Source of the DNA: Zygnema cylindricum
Taxonomy: Eukaryota; Streptophyta; Zygnematophyceae; Zygnematales; Zygnemataceae
Reading direction: 5' to 3'
Assembly (NCBI GenBank): GCA_037447655.1
Contig: JBBHKE010000719.1
Span: forward strand, 40,104-104,103
Length of the DNA stretch: 64,000 nt
Part shown: one piece after another, positions 10,939 to 22,562 of the stretch
Layout of the letters: the number at the start of each line of letters is the position of its first letter
Numbering within the stretch: the first letter of the stretch is position 1
Notes under the pieces: generated by a model
Told to the model about the DNA's origin: nothing
Databases searched by the model: none
Seen by the model: only the letters and a program-made list of their open reading frames with translations
Position numbers and translations under genes: made by a program

Positions 10939-13252
10939 TGTTGAAATTTAAGTATTTAATAGGTCTAGAGATTGTAAAATAAAAGCCAAAACAATGACAG
11001 CTTGCCTCTAACTCTTCACTCAAGTCCCCACACTTGTCGCAGTCACTGAAGACTTGAGGAGGAGTTAGATCCATGGCTGCCTGGGCTGTCCAAAGAGGAC
11101 AGGAAGGCAAATCTCGATAGAGTTACCTAAAATATTTGACGGACCCTGGATTTGATCCAGGTACCTGCCGTCCGTCAAATTAGCTGGTAGCCTTAACCTA
11201 TTAGTCTAAGACTAATATTAGGATACATAAGGTTTGATAAATATATAAATTGTTACACATAGATAAATTCATTTAACGGAGAATAGATAAAGTTTGATTT
11301 AGTACGGAGTACGGTACGGGGACGGAACGGATACCACGCATTTGTTTCGATAACGAAACAAATACCGCGCGTCGAATTTCAGCGGCTACGATTATAGCTG
11401 GTTTTGATCGGACGGCCGCGATAGGCGCCGCGATCACGGAAAAGGTAATTTTCACGTTTTACGGTCTTTGCTACGTCAGATGATACATGGCGTGATAACA
11501 TTGGATTACGGGAACTCCGGAGATTACAGGAACAAATCCTGATTTGACACGTGTCGACATTTTGGCCATGTTGTACAATGGCCGTACAGAAAGTACACCG
11601 ACACTTGTAATTTTCTGTACGACACAGTAATTTGATTGGTGCTGTACTTCAGTAGATAAAGTTTTAGAGGGGGAATAGTGTTGTTTTGGAAAATATAGTT
11701 TCGTGCGTACGCGACATTTCGTGCGCACATCATAAGGTGTAGTGGGAAGGTTTGCATGGATTCGCGGATTGGGGGAGCAAACGTGCGGATAAAATTAAAG
11801 TGACGCGAACAAGGGGTGTGAAATGAACGGCGGATCGCAAAGCGATCCGATTGGAAATAATTAGTAATGTTCGAAATATAACTCCGGAGGGGGTACACAG
11901 TTTCGGTACACTCCAGGGGCACGTGTTGGTATGGTACGTATCAAGGGGCATGTGGTGGTAAGGAGGTATGGTACGACGGTTGGAGTACAGTTTGGTTAAG
12001 GGACAAAAACGCCACGTGAAGATTGGTGAACGGATGTGGATAGCGGCGGACGAAGTTCGCCGTCAATCATTAGACGACAAATATTGAGTACTTTGTCTTT
12101 TCGGCATCTAAAATGTTAGCCGCGGAATATTTTGGCACCGGTTAAATGAGTGTAAATACATTGTACGGTAGACAGCCGGTTAGTCTTGTTAGGATGACCA
12201 CGTTATTTATGGTACGGCGTAGATCAGCTGCGGGTTCACTTGTATATGTGTAGAACTTAGAATATTTTAGGTAGGAATCCCCTTGTATGGAAAAACTGTG
12301 ATTGCAGTTTTTGGGATTTTTGAAGTGAAAGATCATTGTGATATTTGGGCAGAATGTATTGAAATTTTGCATGTTGGTTCTTTGGTGTACTTTATGTATT
12401 GTGGAAATTTTTCAGGTCTAGTGTGTACCTGGTTTGCTTTGGGCTTTATTGTGAAGTCGGTCTTTTGTGTGGTTGATTCTGGCAGGCTGTTTTTCTGCAA
12501 CTTTGACTGGGTGATGCGTAAATTCTGGTTGGTAGACTTATATGAAAATTGGTAGAAATACTTAGTGTCCTAGGAATATTCTATGTGTGATGTTTCATCT
12601 TGTTTTGGTAATTCTGTAGAATTCTGAGTGGAATCAAAGTAGGCTGTTTTGGGGTAGTCTGTGGTGCTTCCGAGGGTAAATCCATGGCTGAAAATGGCTA
12701 TGGACAACAAATAGGACTTAGACAATTTTGGGTAGGTAATTGCCTCTCCCAGAGAGCACATTGTATAATTGGCAAACTTTGGCCAGCCATAACTATCAAT
12801 TTACTTGACCATTTTCAGTGATTCTATTTGCTGCGGACACAAGGGAGTCCAGGCTACACAGAGGTGTAGTCAGTCAGAGTCTTTGCTTGCCAAGGTGGCT
12901 GCATTTCTAAGGGAAAGTCAAAGTGGGTGAATGTGTCCAAAACTCATATTCTAACTTTGCATTATGTGGTGGAAACTGAGCACACATAAAGTCTTATTTC
13001 ACAGGGGTGAAGCTATAATGGGTTTGTGATTGTCAAGGGGTCAATCATTTCGGTTTATATCAACTTGGAGTTGGCACTATCTAGATAAGCTTCTTTTGGA
13101 TATGCAATTTCTGTGGGCAATGGAGTATATTGGGGTTTTGACTGTCAAGGGGTCAGTCACTTGGGTTTATATTAACTTGGAGTCGGCACTATCTAGATTA
13201 GCTTCTTTTGGATCTGCATACTCTGAGGGCCAATGGAGGTCTCAGAGTTTCA
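10939..13252 (+). repeat. 3' LTR of the gag-only element, interrupted
   Basis: Matches the 5' LTR through 11673. A solo LTR interrupts it at 11679-12709 and it resumes at 12710. Sequence at about 13020-13115 is duplicated in tandem at about 13130-13230. It passes directly into the 28-bp satellite. Confidence 0.75.
11679..12709 (+). mobile_element. solo LTR (1031 bp), TSD AATAG
   Basis: Begins TGTTGTTTTGGAAAA and ends GGACAACA. Flanked by AATAG at 11674-11678 and 12710-12714. The matching position in the 5' LTR (about 7487) is an empty site reading GGGGGAATAAGACTTAG, which confirms the insertion to the base. Confidence 0.93.
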
Positions 13253-15125
13253 CAATCGTCGCTGACGATCCTCACTCGATCGATGGCGGCCGACGATCGT
13301 TGTCGACGATCCTTACTCGATCGATCGCCGCCGACGATCCTCGCTCGATCAATCGCTGCTGATGATCTTCAACCGATGGATCCCCGCCGACAATCCTCGA
13401 CCGATCGATCGCCGACGACGATCATTGATCGATCAATGTTCGCCGACGATCCTCGACTGATCAGTCCCCGCCGACGATCCTTGACCGGTCGATTGAACGT
13501 TGACGATCCTCGATCCGTCGATTGCCGTCGACGATCCTCACTCGATCGATCGCCGCCTACGATTGTCGCCGACAATCCTCGATCGATCGATTGCCGCTGA
13601 CGATCCTCGCTCGATTGAGTACTGTTGACGATCCTCGCTTGATCGATCGCTGCCAACGATCCTCGCTCGATCGATCACTGATGACGACCCTCGATCGTTC
13701 GATCGCTGTCGACAATGTTAATGGATCGATCGGCGCCGACAATCCTCGCTCGACCGATCGCCTTTGTCGATCCAAACTCGATCGATCGCCGCTAATGATC
13801 ATCGATCGATCGATTGCCGTTGAGAACCCTCGATCGATCGATCACTGCTGACGATCCTCGACTGATCGATTGCTGCCGACGATCCTTGACCAATTAATCC
13901 TCGCCGACTATCCTAGGTCGATCGATTGCCGCCCTAGATACTCGAAGATTGATCGCCGCCAACGATCATCGATCGATCGATCGACGCCAACAATCCTCGA
14001 TCGATTGATTGTTGCTGATGATCCTCGACCGATCTATTGCCTCTAACGATCCTCCATTGATCATTCGCCGCCGACAATCTTCGATCAAGTGATCGCTGCC
14101 GACCATCCTCGACCGATCGATCGTCGTTGACGATCCTCGGCTAATCAATCGCGGTAAAATCCTCGATCGATCCCCGCTGACGATCCTTCTTCGATCGATC
14201 ACCGCTGATGATCCTCGCTCGATCGATCGCGGCTGATGATCGCTGTCGACGATCCTTGCTCGATCGATCGCCACCGACGATCCTCGCTCGATTAATTGCC
14301 AACGACGATCTTCGACCGATCGATCCCTGTTGACGATCCTCGACTGATCGATCCCTGTTGACGATCCTCGACTGATCGATCGCCGTCGACGATCATTTAT
14401 CGATTAATTGTCGCCGAGGATCCTCAACGGATCAGTCGTTGCTGACGATCCTTGATCGATCGATCGCCGCCTACGATCGTCGATCGATCGATCGCCGCCG
14501 ACGATCTACGACGATCGATCGCCGTCGATGATCCTCGCTCGATCGAGTAATGTTGACGATCCTCGCTTGATCGATCGCTGCCAATGATCCTCGCTCGATC
14601 GATCACCGACGACGATCCTCGATCGATGGATCGCCGCCGACAATCCTCGCTCGACCGATCGCTTTCGTCGATCCAAACTCGATCGATCGCCGTTAATGAT
14701 CCTCAATCGATCGATCGCTGCTGACAACCCTCGATAGATCGATCGTCGTTGACAATCCTCGACCGATCGATCGCTGCTGACGATCCTCGACCGATCAATC
14801 GTCGCCGACTATCCTTGGTCGATCGATTTCCGCCGTAGATACTCGATCGATCGATCGTTGCCAACGATCATCGATCGATCGATCGCTGCCGACAATCCTC
14901 GACAGATCGATTGCTGCTGATGATCCTCGACCGATCGATCGCCTCCAATGATCCTTGATCGATCGCCGCCGACGATCCTCGATCGATCGATCGCTGCCGA
15001 CGATCCTCGACCGATCGTTCGCCGCGGACGATCCTCGACTGATCGATCGCGGTAAAATCCTCGATCGATCGATCGCCGCTGACGATATTCAATCAATCGA
15101 TCGCCGTTGACGATCCTCGATCGAT
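13253..15125. repeat. 28-bp satellite, middle block
   Basis: About 65 degenerate copies of the GATCGATCG-containing 28-bp unit. Because 28 is not a multiple of 3, three units (84 bp) encode a 28-residue peptide cycle in every frame (RSIxDRRRRSIDRGSSAAID type), which creates many overlapping pseudo-ORFs. Confidence 0.9.
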
Positions 15126-15410
15126 CGTCTATCGAGCGTGCTTGGGAAACAGAAGAGAAAGGCCCACCGCCATAAATAGTGTGCATTGGAGTCTTGCAAA
15201 TACCCCCCCCCCCAACTACGGATGTTTCCTATAATGATGATCATGCCCATGGTTGCCGACATTCCTCCCTCAAACATACCTGCTAAATAGGGGAGATAAT
15301 CAGACATAAAATAGAAATGAGTTCATGGGGAGGTGAGACGACATTTCCTCTCTTCCCTTCCTTCCCCCTCCAGAGCGGGAGAAAAGAGTCTGTTAGGGTT
15401 GATCTCCCAG
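15126..15410. repeat. 285-bp direct repeat, copy 1
   Basis: Matches 16605-16890 over its length (TCGAGCGTGC start, poly-C run, ATAATGATGATCATGCCCATGG core, pyrimidine block, GATCTCCCA end). The two copies are about 1.2 kb apart. They may be remains of LTRs or of a tandem duplication. Confidence 0.75.
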
Positions 15411-16604
15411 TTAGTACTGCTCCGCTGGAAGTCTAACAAAAATTCCCTCAAAACCCACTGTTCTGGTCCAAAAGATTCTTTATGTCAACCCTAGCTGAAA
15501 CGCAACCGAAGCCTAAAAAAGACTACCAAAAAAAGCACAAAAACACTTCTACGCTGAATGACAAAAAAATAAAAGAATAATAAGCTGTTTCAGAATTAAC
15601 AATATCACCTAGCCCTTAGAAAAATAGAGATAAAAATAGGATTCAGAATAATAGCAAGCGAGCTCAAGATACCCCCAAAATCAATGTTGACAACAAAAAG
15701 AGACGAAATCTCTCTCGAAGATACCGAAACAGGCAATGTCCTACTTAACTCCTCGCCCTCCGTAACCTTGAACTAACAAGACCCCTTTCGGTATCAAACA
15801 ACCACAAGTCCCAAATCGCCCAAAATGAAAAGATAGTGCTAACTACTCACCCAGACTATGATTTCCACAAAGGACCAATGCAAACCAAGATGGCAGTAGG
15901 GTCAAAATCACATAACAAAAAAAGGTTCTCCAAAAGAAGCTTTGTTGCAATTTTCTAGGGTTTTTATCAGAAGACAGTACCAAAACAACAACTTGTCTCT
16001 TTTGGCCCCAAGCGCCTTATACAACAAAGTTTGTTTAGTTTCAAATCTAAAAAGTCAATGCAATGCAAAGAGCCAATGAGCGGAGAGCAATTGCTATCGA
16101 ACAGACATAAGACAAATTAAGCCGTACCACACTCAGGGCAAAAAGTTATAGTTCACACTCCGGCTAAATTCGGAACTAAGAGTTGAAAATGGAACCACTA
16201 ATCTACCAAAAATCTTGAACAAGCACTAAGACACCAAACTTTGACCAAAGGTAATTAATGGACCAGAAGTCAGCTAAACCTGAACTGAATTCTTATTGAC
16301 AGCTAACAGCATAATCTAGATGACAATCCAAAAAGTTACTTTGCAATCCACAATGTACCCACCATGAGGGCTAGCGAAAGCTAGTCCCATGTAACTGAAT
16401 TGCAACATTCGAGACGGGAGAACTTTGTCGTCCGACCTTCCTAAGGCGCGAAGTAAAGTGTGTCCTACTGAGTATGGTAAATACAATGATCTTGTCTGGC
16501 TTGGTGCACTCACTCTTCCGTACTCTGATGAGCCTATTGGTTAAAAAAGGCTCGGAAATCCTTGGTAATATGAAAGGTTTGCCGAAAACGCACACGAGTT
16601 TGAC
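15411..16604. other. no gene recognised
   Basis: A-rich sequence between the two 285-bp repeats. No open frame of note was seen on either strand. Confidence 0.35.
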
Positions 16605-16890
16605 AGCTGTCGAGCGTGCCTTGGAAACATAAGAGAAGAGCCCACCGTTAGAAATTGTGTGCATTCGAGTCCTACAAATAACCACCCCCCCCCAACTGCG
16701 GATGTTTCCCATAATGATGATCATGCCCATGGCTGCCAACATTCCTCCCTTAGACATGCATGCAAAATAGGGGAGACAATCATACAAAAAAATAGGAATG
16801 AGTGCATAGGGAGGTGAGAAGGCATTTCCTATCTTCCCTTCTTTCCCCCACCTGGCAAAGAGAAGGGGGTGTGTTTGGGCTGATCTCCCA
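16605..16890. repeat. 285-bp direct repeat, copy 2
   Basis: Second copy of the segment at 15126-15410. On the minus strand both copies encode a related short peptide (GNIRSWGG motif), so the segment may once have been coding. Confidence 0.75.
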
Positions 16891-16933
16891 ATTTCTCACC
16901 CTCTTAGTCAACTCTAACTATGACATAAAATAA

Positions 16934-17119
16934 TTAATCGTCCAATTCGCAGTTCCCACAGAACCATGTGTTGGGGAGTTGAAGACGTGGCTCCCACGAG
17001 GAGGGGAGATAGGGTGGATGCCAACACTGGTCGCAGTGATTGCACACTAAGACATTTTTTAGCTGAAAAGACAAGTTGTAGGCTGATGAATAAGAAAAAG
17101 GATCGGCAAAGTAAGTCAA
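16934..17119 (-). pseudogene. PHD-finger-like C-terminal remnant
   Basis: The minus-strand frame ends in CNHCDQCWHPPYL..PNTWFCGNCELDD and a stop. This resembles the second half of a PHD zinc finger (CxxC, WxC/H, WxCxxC), with a Pro where the usual Cys follows the His. No upstream zinc ligands were found in frame. It lies at the 3' end of the degenerate retroelement. Confidence 0.4.
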
Positions 17120-17975
17120 GTGGAAAGTGGGTTTGTCCTCTAATCATCGAAGATGACAAAGGGCCACAGTGATCTGATTCTTTTTATTTTTTCGGCCATG
17201 CTTCTTCTCGAAGGTAAGAACCCTTTTGTTAGAAACTTCCACCATTTTCAAAATTACTTGCCCGGCAGAAATATCCTGCGTGTCTTTTTTGTGTTACATC
17301 CAATAAACAAAGTCCTCGGGTAGAAAGCGCCGTTGCATTGGCACATAATTCCCGCTCCAACGTTGAGAGTACCACAACTGATCTCTGTTTTAAGCTGCTT
17401 GTAAATTTCCTATGGCGAGAGGCATTCCTCGGAAGAATACTTTAGCTCTCTCGACGATCAGTTTGTCGACAGTCCCCTGGTTAAAGACCAAAGACCAAAG
17501 ATTTGTGCTGCATCAAAGACCAAAAGAGCTCCTAAAATCCGGGTAACCTAATCCTAGCTGTCGGTCACCTGTTTTCTTTGATCATCTCCTAGGTGAACAT
17601 TTTCCAAAACGTACCCCACTGGTGTGTTCTGGTGCTGTTGTACTCATGAGATTAGGGTTTTTTAACCATTGTAAAAAATATTCTACTTCGCGGGTCTTGA
17701 TGCCATTTTCTTTGTCCGGCTAAAGAGTATCCTTGACATGGCCACCCCGCCACTTCCAGATGTACTCTTCCCAAGCTGTCCAAATGAGTCGTTATGATGT
17801 TATCCACATTATGGGAGAGACTTTGCTAAGTTTTGGAAATTGCGGACACTGGAAGTTGTTGAGGATATAGGTGGTGAATTTGTCTCAGGAGGTGTTCGCT
17901 GACAGCTCATGCTTTGGGAGATATCTCGACGGCTACATAAGATTCCACTTGGTGTCCTGCTTTTAACACAACTTT
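17120..17975. other. degenerate retroelement body, no readable frame
   Basis: Stops in all frames and no domain recognised on either strand. Confidence 0.3.
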
Positions 17976-18780
17976 TTAATCAGAATTGATTCGAGAGAAT
18001 AGGGATAAAATCCAGAGTCCTGAATCGGGAATTGTGAATGACACCAATTGTTGGTTAAATTCCTTGTTGTCAGATATTGTCTTGTGAACCTCAAACTTGA
18101 GGTTAGAATCTGTTTCATTTAGTGATAAATCTAAGAAATTTTGATCCACTCCCCGCCGGAGTTTAGCAATCGGTAATAATCTATCATTGTATTCCTCTTC
18201 CCACTGCTTCGAAATAGTGAATTGCTGGATCTTTTTGGCTATATTGGTTGAGCTGTCAAAGAGTTTTGTGGGAGTGGATATTACATATACAAGGTAACAG
18301 CCGGACACAAGAGCATTTGTCTTTCCCTGATTCCATAAATTTAAGGGAACCACCACATTGGTTCCTTCGGGATCTTCGGGGTCTTTGACAATGAACTGCT
18401 CCTTCCACACACTCAATCCCATATTTAGTCGGGTCCACGTTGCCGTTCCCAACAAAATTTCAAACTACTTACCTTCTACCACGAAGAACGGAAGCTAAAT
18501 CCAGATTCGTTATCTTGCGTTATATGAAAATTAAATTTCTATGGCCTTGATAATTCCATGGACTGGATAGCTTTTGCTGCTAATGGTACTCAGACAGATG
18601 TTGCTTGGACAAATTTATGACCGGAGCTCTTGTGGCATGTGCTGTAAAGCAGAGGAGGTGAGCAGATTTGGCAGCGGCTTGGTATCGACCATTCGATATC
18701 ATTTGTAGCCGTTAAGCTTGAAATTGTCGGTCCTTTCACAATGAGAGCCACCGATAACGCCTTGTAATCATTATCCATTA
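17976..18780 (-). pseudogene. unassigned retroelement ORF remnant, two pieces
   Basis: Two minus-strand open pieces, 18590-18778 and 17976-18455. The upstream piece has a CQICSP..YSTCHKSSGH Cys/His cluster. The downstream piece is a soluble mixed alpha/beta-like sequence with a VVVPLNLW motif. I do not recognise the family. Position after the gag-like region suggests a retroelement accessory or structural protein. Confidence 0.35.
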
Positions 18781-18956
18781 TAGGGGTTTTGGGTTTCGAG
18801 GATAAATAGACGACTTTGGGCTAATTCCCCAAAGCTATTTTTTCCCTCCCCAAAATCGATTTCCTCTCTCAGTGCCTGAATGATAACTTATTCAAGGAAA
18901 TTATGACAAGAGGCCAAAGTCAGGGCGTGGGTGAAGGCGAAAGGCATTAGGTGCCG

Positions 18957-19960
18957 TACTAGCATGACAACCGATTTGGAAGAAGGGGATTGGGACTCGG
19001 GCGTTTCTTTGTCTTTTTCATCATCTTCGGCATCAGAATCTGTGGTCGGAGGGGTGTTGGGAGGGTTATCATCCGAATGTTGAACCAGGTATTTCTCGAA
19101 CCATTCTTAATCACTTTGCTTATCAAGGTCATTCTTTCCCAACTGTTTCTGTTTATCCGCGTGAAAATGTTCGAAACTCGGAGGCAACTTCTTTTTAGGT
19201 GGTCGAAGAGGTGGTTGAGCTGGCTTGATGCCGAGGCCGATATCACTATTGAGAATTACAGCCTCGGGAGTAAAAGATAACGGTCCAGTTACTTTGCTGT
19301 TGTGTTCCCTCTAATTTATTTTTTGCCTATCTTTGCGTTGCTCCGTGGTAGAATCGCAAAGCTGTCGACGGCTGTCACCCACTCCCACAATCCAGGCTCC
19401 AGACATGAAGGTCTAGGCGTGGTGAGCCTTAGGAGGCTCTATATCCCAACCCATAACATCATCATCATGTCCACCCGATGTGGCTTCCAGTTCAAGCTCA
19501 GCAAGCTTTTGTAGTAACTCCTGTTTCTTTCGTTGGAGTTTTTAAGCGGCTGTTAGAGCAAAGTCAGGGAGCCAAATTCTAAGCGTAGCGCTGCCAATTA
19601 TACAGCCATTGCGGCTAGTTGCTCGCTCTGCTGTTGGATGGTATTCTCCAGGGTTAGTCTTGCTTGAGTTGTTGGCATTTTTTCGTCGTCCATGGTGCGA
19701 CGCCCCCAAGGATAAAAGAGCTGAAGGGGAAGAGGATTCACGACAGTCTCCCCTCCGCCGTTAAATAGAGCGTATTGCATCATCTCTTTCAGAACCCCAT
19801 TTTTCGAGAAGCATTGCCCCTCCTTGTGTCACATGAAACCAAAAGCCTCACACTTAAAGCCGTCGGTGGTGTATTTGCTCCTTAACTCATTTGAGATCTC
19901 GCATCATCAAATACTAGGAGTTTAATCTATCACAACTGAGCTTGTGACATTTTGGCAGTT
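18957..19960 (-). pseudogene. gag C-terminal remnant with broken CCHC knuckle
   Basis: At 19811-19855 (minus) a CCHC-like knuckle has Phe in place of the second Cys and a stop codon before the His (C-E-A-F-G-F-M-stop-H-K-E-G-Q-C). Downstream frames are Gln-rich, then Asp/Glu-rich, with several stops. The layout fits nucleocapsid followed by linker, but the reading frame is lost. Confidence 0.4.
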
Positions 19961-20503
19961 TTTGACCAAAGAGTGGGGCGGTAGTTGTCCTTGGTTACAA
20001 GCAGTTTGTGTTCCGATCCTCCTCTTTGTTTTCATTCCATCTGTTTCTTGGTTCTTTCAACACTCACCTTTTCCCATTAATTATGCTTTAGGGCAAGTTT
20101 GGGTTTGAGCTTCCGTGGGGAGTGCTTCCACCCATGACCGGTTTGCTAATAGTTCAGACAATTGTACAAGAAGACTCGGTCGTCGGCCCCTATGGCTGGT
20201 TCTCATCTGCTATCAATCACCTGCTTTCCCTTAAGCTTTCGCCAAGCTAAAAGTTCTGCTGTTCATCCTTCTCAAAAGGCAATTCTTAGGCAAATCTGGC
20301 AGAATTTCCTCTGGTTTTGGCGGTAAGCGCCTTTTCCTTGGCTTCACTATGAACGAACTGCTCGTAGAGTTTAAAAGTGACCAACAAAATTTCCTAAGCA
20401 GATGGATTGATATCCTGGATGGCCTGTCTTGCAATCTAATTGTCGAGAGCAGTATGCCCCATGGGCCCGAAAAAATTCTGGACTGCGATGAAATAATTGG
20501 TGG

Positions 20504-21073
20504 CTATAGCCTGAAGATTGATGGTGGAAAGTTGGTGGCTATAGCCGGAAGATCGATGGTGGAAAGTTTTTTCTTTTGACAAAAGCTAGACAGTCTGTTA
20601 AAAAGAGTCTGTGGTGTCTCACTTTTCAGACACCAGAATTCCGTAAACTCTTTTATAGCAGATTCATTCCTCTCGGTGTAGAGGAGCCTCCAGATGTTCA
20701 AAAGAGTAGTGCAAGGTGTTGGGTTGGCAACCATTTTGGTGGCAGCTTCAGCAGCTTGTATTGCTTGGAGCTTATTCACATAAGCTTGCCCCTGTTCTTG
20801 TAATTTCATATCATTGGTGAAGGTAGGGGTGACGGGGGCGGCCGCAGCTGCAACCAAACTTTCCTCCGCTTGCAAATCTGCCGCATCCGGAAGCGGGTCA
20901 AAAATCTTGATGCTAGATGCCATCAAGATGGGTTGTCGCTCCTTATAGTCTGCCAGAGCTCCCCTAGAGAGATAGTTGACCATCATCGCGAAAAGGGTAG
21001 TTTCGAAGTCATCTGGAATTGCCCCTTCTTTGTATTTATTGATCTCGGATAGGGTGAAAGATTTCCACAACAA
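20504..21073 (-). pseudogene. gag-like ORF
   Basis: 189-codon open frame. The C-terminal third (LLYTERNESAIKEFTEFWCL..TPQTLFNRLSSF) has the pattern of a retroelement capsid domain: aromatic residues before a Glu-Ser turn, then a helical Arg-containing segment. Ala-rich central linker. It sits directly downstream of the Pro/Ser-rich ORF on the same strand. Identification rests on pattern and context only. Confidence 0.4.
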
Positions 21074-21178
21074 TTCGAAATAAAAAAAGGCTATTCTCGA
21101 ACTATCCTCGTAAAGATCCGAAAATCTCTTATCTCTTTCTCTTCCTCTACGAGATTGGTGAATTGTGGCGAGGCCGGT

Positions 21179-22267
21179 CTAGTGGGGTTGACAAACTGAG
21201 CCGGAGAAACTGCTCCTGGATCTACACCTTATAGATCTGAACCGCATCATCCTTTGATAAGAAGGGCGGGGGTAACAGCTGTGACCCCCCCCCACCACAA
21301 AGAATGGTCTTGCTATTAAAAGAGGTGTTGGATTTCTTGCTCCTCTATATCCAGGATAGTATTGTTCCTCCTTTATAATTGTTTCCATTAATGGGATGTG
21401 GAGACGAGGTTTGTTCAAAGGTCTTTGTGGAATGGACGGTGTGGGAGACGGAGACTGTTGGGGCCCTGTAGGATAAGGCGTCTGTCTCCAGGTTTGCCTC
21501 CTAGATGTCTCCGGAGGTTGAGTTCGTGAGCTGGTAGAAGGAGAACGCCTATGAGGAGGTGAGTAGGCGGGGACGGCATGTTTGTATGGTAAGACAGGCG
21601 AGTCCGATGACCCACGGACTGCTCCAATTGGAGAAAAGGATGGCGAAAGAGAAGAGGCGTGAGGTGGTGATGGTGGAGGAGTGGAAAGTTCGAGGGAAAT
21701 GTGTAGTCTCCGGTCTGGTTGTAGTTGCACCACGACCTCCACATTGGAAGATCCCGCCATTGAGACAAAGGTAGGACAATCAGTGGTAGCGGCTGCAAAG
21801 TTACGCGGTAGATCTACACTCAACCCCTCTCCGTTAGGCCTTATTATTTCCTCCTCTTCCCGCTGAAGAGGAGATTCCGGTCTAGGTCCCGGTGAAGTCC
21901 TTAGAGCTTGCGTCGCAAGAGGAGTTGCCTGACCTTGAGGTTGTCCTCCAGATGAGGGACCTGTCCTATGAGGAAGAGCTACTTGTCCACTAAGGATCCC
22001 TCGTGATCTCCGTCTAGCCTCTCCAATGAGGAGCAGTTCCTGTTCCAAGGCCTTTTCCCTTTCCTTTTCAAGAGCCTCCAAGTCTATGGTGACACGTTTG
22101 GCCCCCGCCATAGTGTGACTCTGTGACCGTAGGATATCAACCAGTTTCTGTGTGGTGCTCACCACTAGCGAGAGATCCGCAATCCCCAAACCCGGTACCT
22201 CAGGGTCTGAGGGTCTCGAACACCACAACCCTTCGGAAGGTCGAACAACCGGTGCTGATGGAGACAT
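21179..22267 (-). CDS. Pro/Ser-rich ORF of the degenerate retroelement
   Basis: 362-codon open frame, the longest in the window outside the satellite shadows. Order: short N-terminal region, a charged helical segment (ALEKEREKALEQELLLIGEARRR, likely coiled coil) around residues 65-90, then a long Pro/Ser/Thr-rich disordered stretch. No enzyme motif and no membrane segment. Position at the 5' end of the element suggests an N-terminal Gag-type protein. The frame is intact in this copy although its downstream neighbours are broken. Function unknown. Confidence 0.45.
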   Translation of the reverse strand: MSPSAPVVRPSEGLWCSRPSDPEVPGLGIADLSLVVSTTQKLVDILRSQSHTMAGAKRVTIDLEALEKEREKALEQELLLIGEARRRSRGILSGQVALPHRTGPSSGGQPQGQATPLATQALRTSPGPRPESPLQREEEEIIRPNGEGLSVDLPRNFAAATTDCPTFVSMAGSSNVEVVVQLQPDRRLHISLELSTPPPSPPHASSLSPSFSPIGAVRGSSDSPVLPYKHAVPAYSPPHRRSPSTSSRTQPPETSRRQTWRQTPYPTGPQQSPSPTPSIPQRPLNKPRLHIPLMETIIKEEQYYPGYRGARNPTPLLIARPFFVVGGGHSCYPRPSYQRMMRFRSIRCRSRSSFSGSVCQPH

Positions 22268-22562
22268 GGAGCTCGGAGAGATTGAGTCGGAAGGGAAGAT
22301 GACTCCTCTTTAGGTCAAGGAGAAAACCTGCCCTTGCTGTCTCGATGGTCGAACCGGTGCACTCTTTTGGGCTCTGGTAACCCCTGCTTGCTGGATTTTT
22401 CCCTGGCTCGGGCCCGATAGGTCGCCCTGCCCCTAGACGGTCTGCTCGTTGCAGTGTCCTGAGATTAGGTGGGCTGCTGGTGTGAAGTTGATGACATACC
22501 TTGTTGCTCCCGAACTGAGGTTGAAGAGTTGCTCTCGGACGAACTGCTCAGTATTACAACTA

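Larger units (their letters stand above)
6734..13252 (+). mobile_element. gag-only Ty1/copia-like LTR retrotransposon with nested solo LTRs
   Basis: The 5' LTR is 6734-7907. The internal region is 7908-10938 and the 3' LTR is 10939-13252. Both LTRs begin TGTTGAAATTTAAG and share sequence throughout. The 3' LTR is longer only because it contains a solo LTR (1031 bp plus TSD) and a tandem duplication of about 105 bp near its end. Subtracting these gives about the 1174 bp of the 5' LTR. The internal part holds a gag region and a second open frame, but no protease, integrase, reverse transcriptase or RNase H, so the element is non-autonomous. A polypurine run (GAAAATAAGGAGAG) precedes the 3' LTR. 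A clear target duplication was not found. Confidence 0.8.
15126..22562 (-). mobile_element. degenerate minus-strand retroelement inserted in the satellite
   Basis: Non-satellite DNA with 28-bp satellite on both sides. All recognisable coding remnants are on the minus strand: a Pro/Ser-rich ORF (21179-22267), a gag-like ORF (20504-21073), a broken CCHC knuckle (about 19811-19855), an unassigned ORF (17976-18455) and a PHD-like finger (16934-17119). No reverse transcriptase motif was seen. The left end carries two direct copies of a 285-bp segment. An endogenous pararetrovirus is an alternative to an LTR retroelement but is not supported by any specific motif. Confidence 0.5.

Noticed and set aside
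13208-15186. Many overlapping ORFs encoding Arg/Ser/Asp-rich repeat peptides
   Set aside because: They follow directly from the 28-bp satellite, are open in several frames on both strands and start at arbitrary codons. No evidence of a protein-coding gene.
15126-22562. Endogenous plant pararetrovirus
   Set aside because: No movement-protein, reverse-transcriptase or tRNA-primer motif was identified. A broken CCHC and capsid-like region alone do not separate it from LTR elements.
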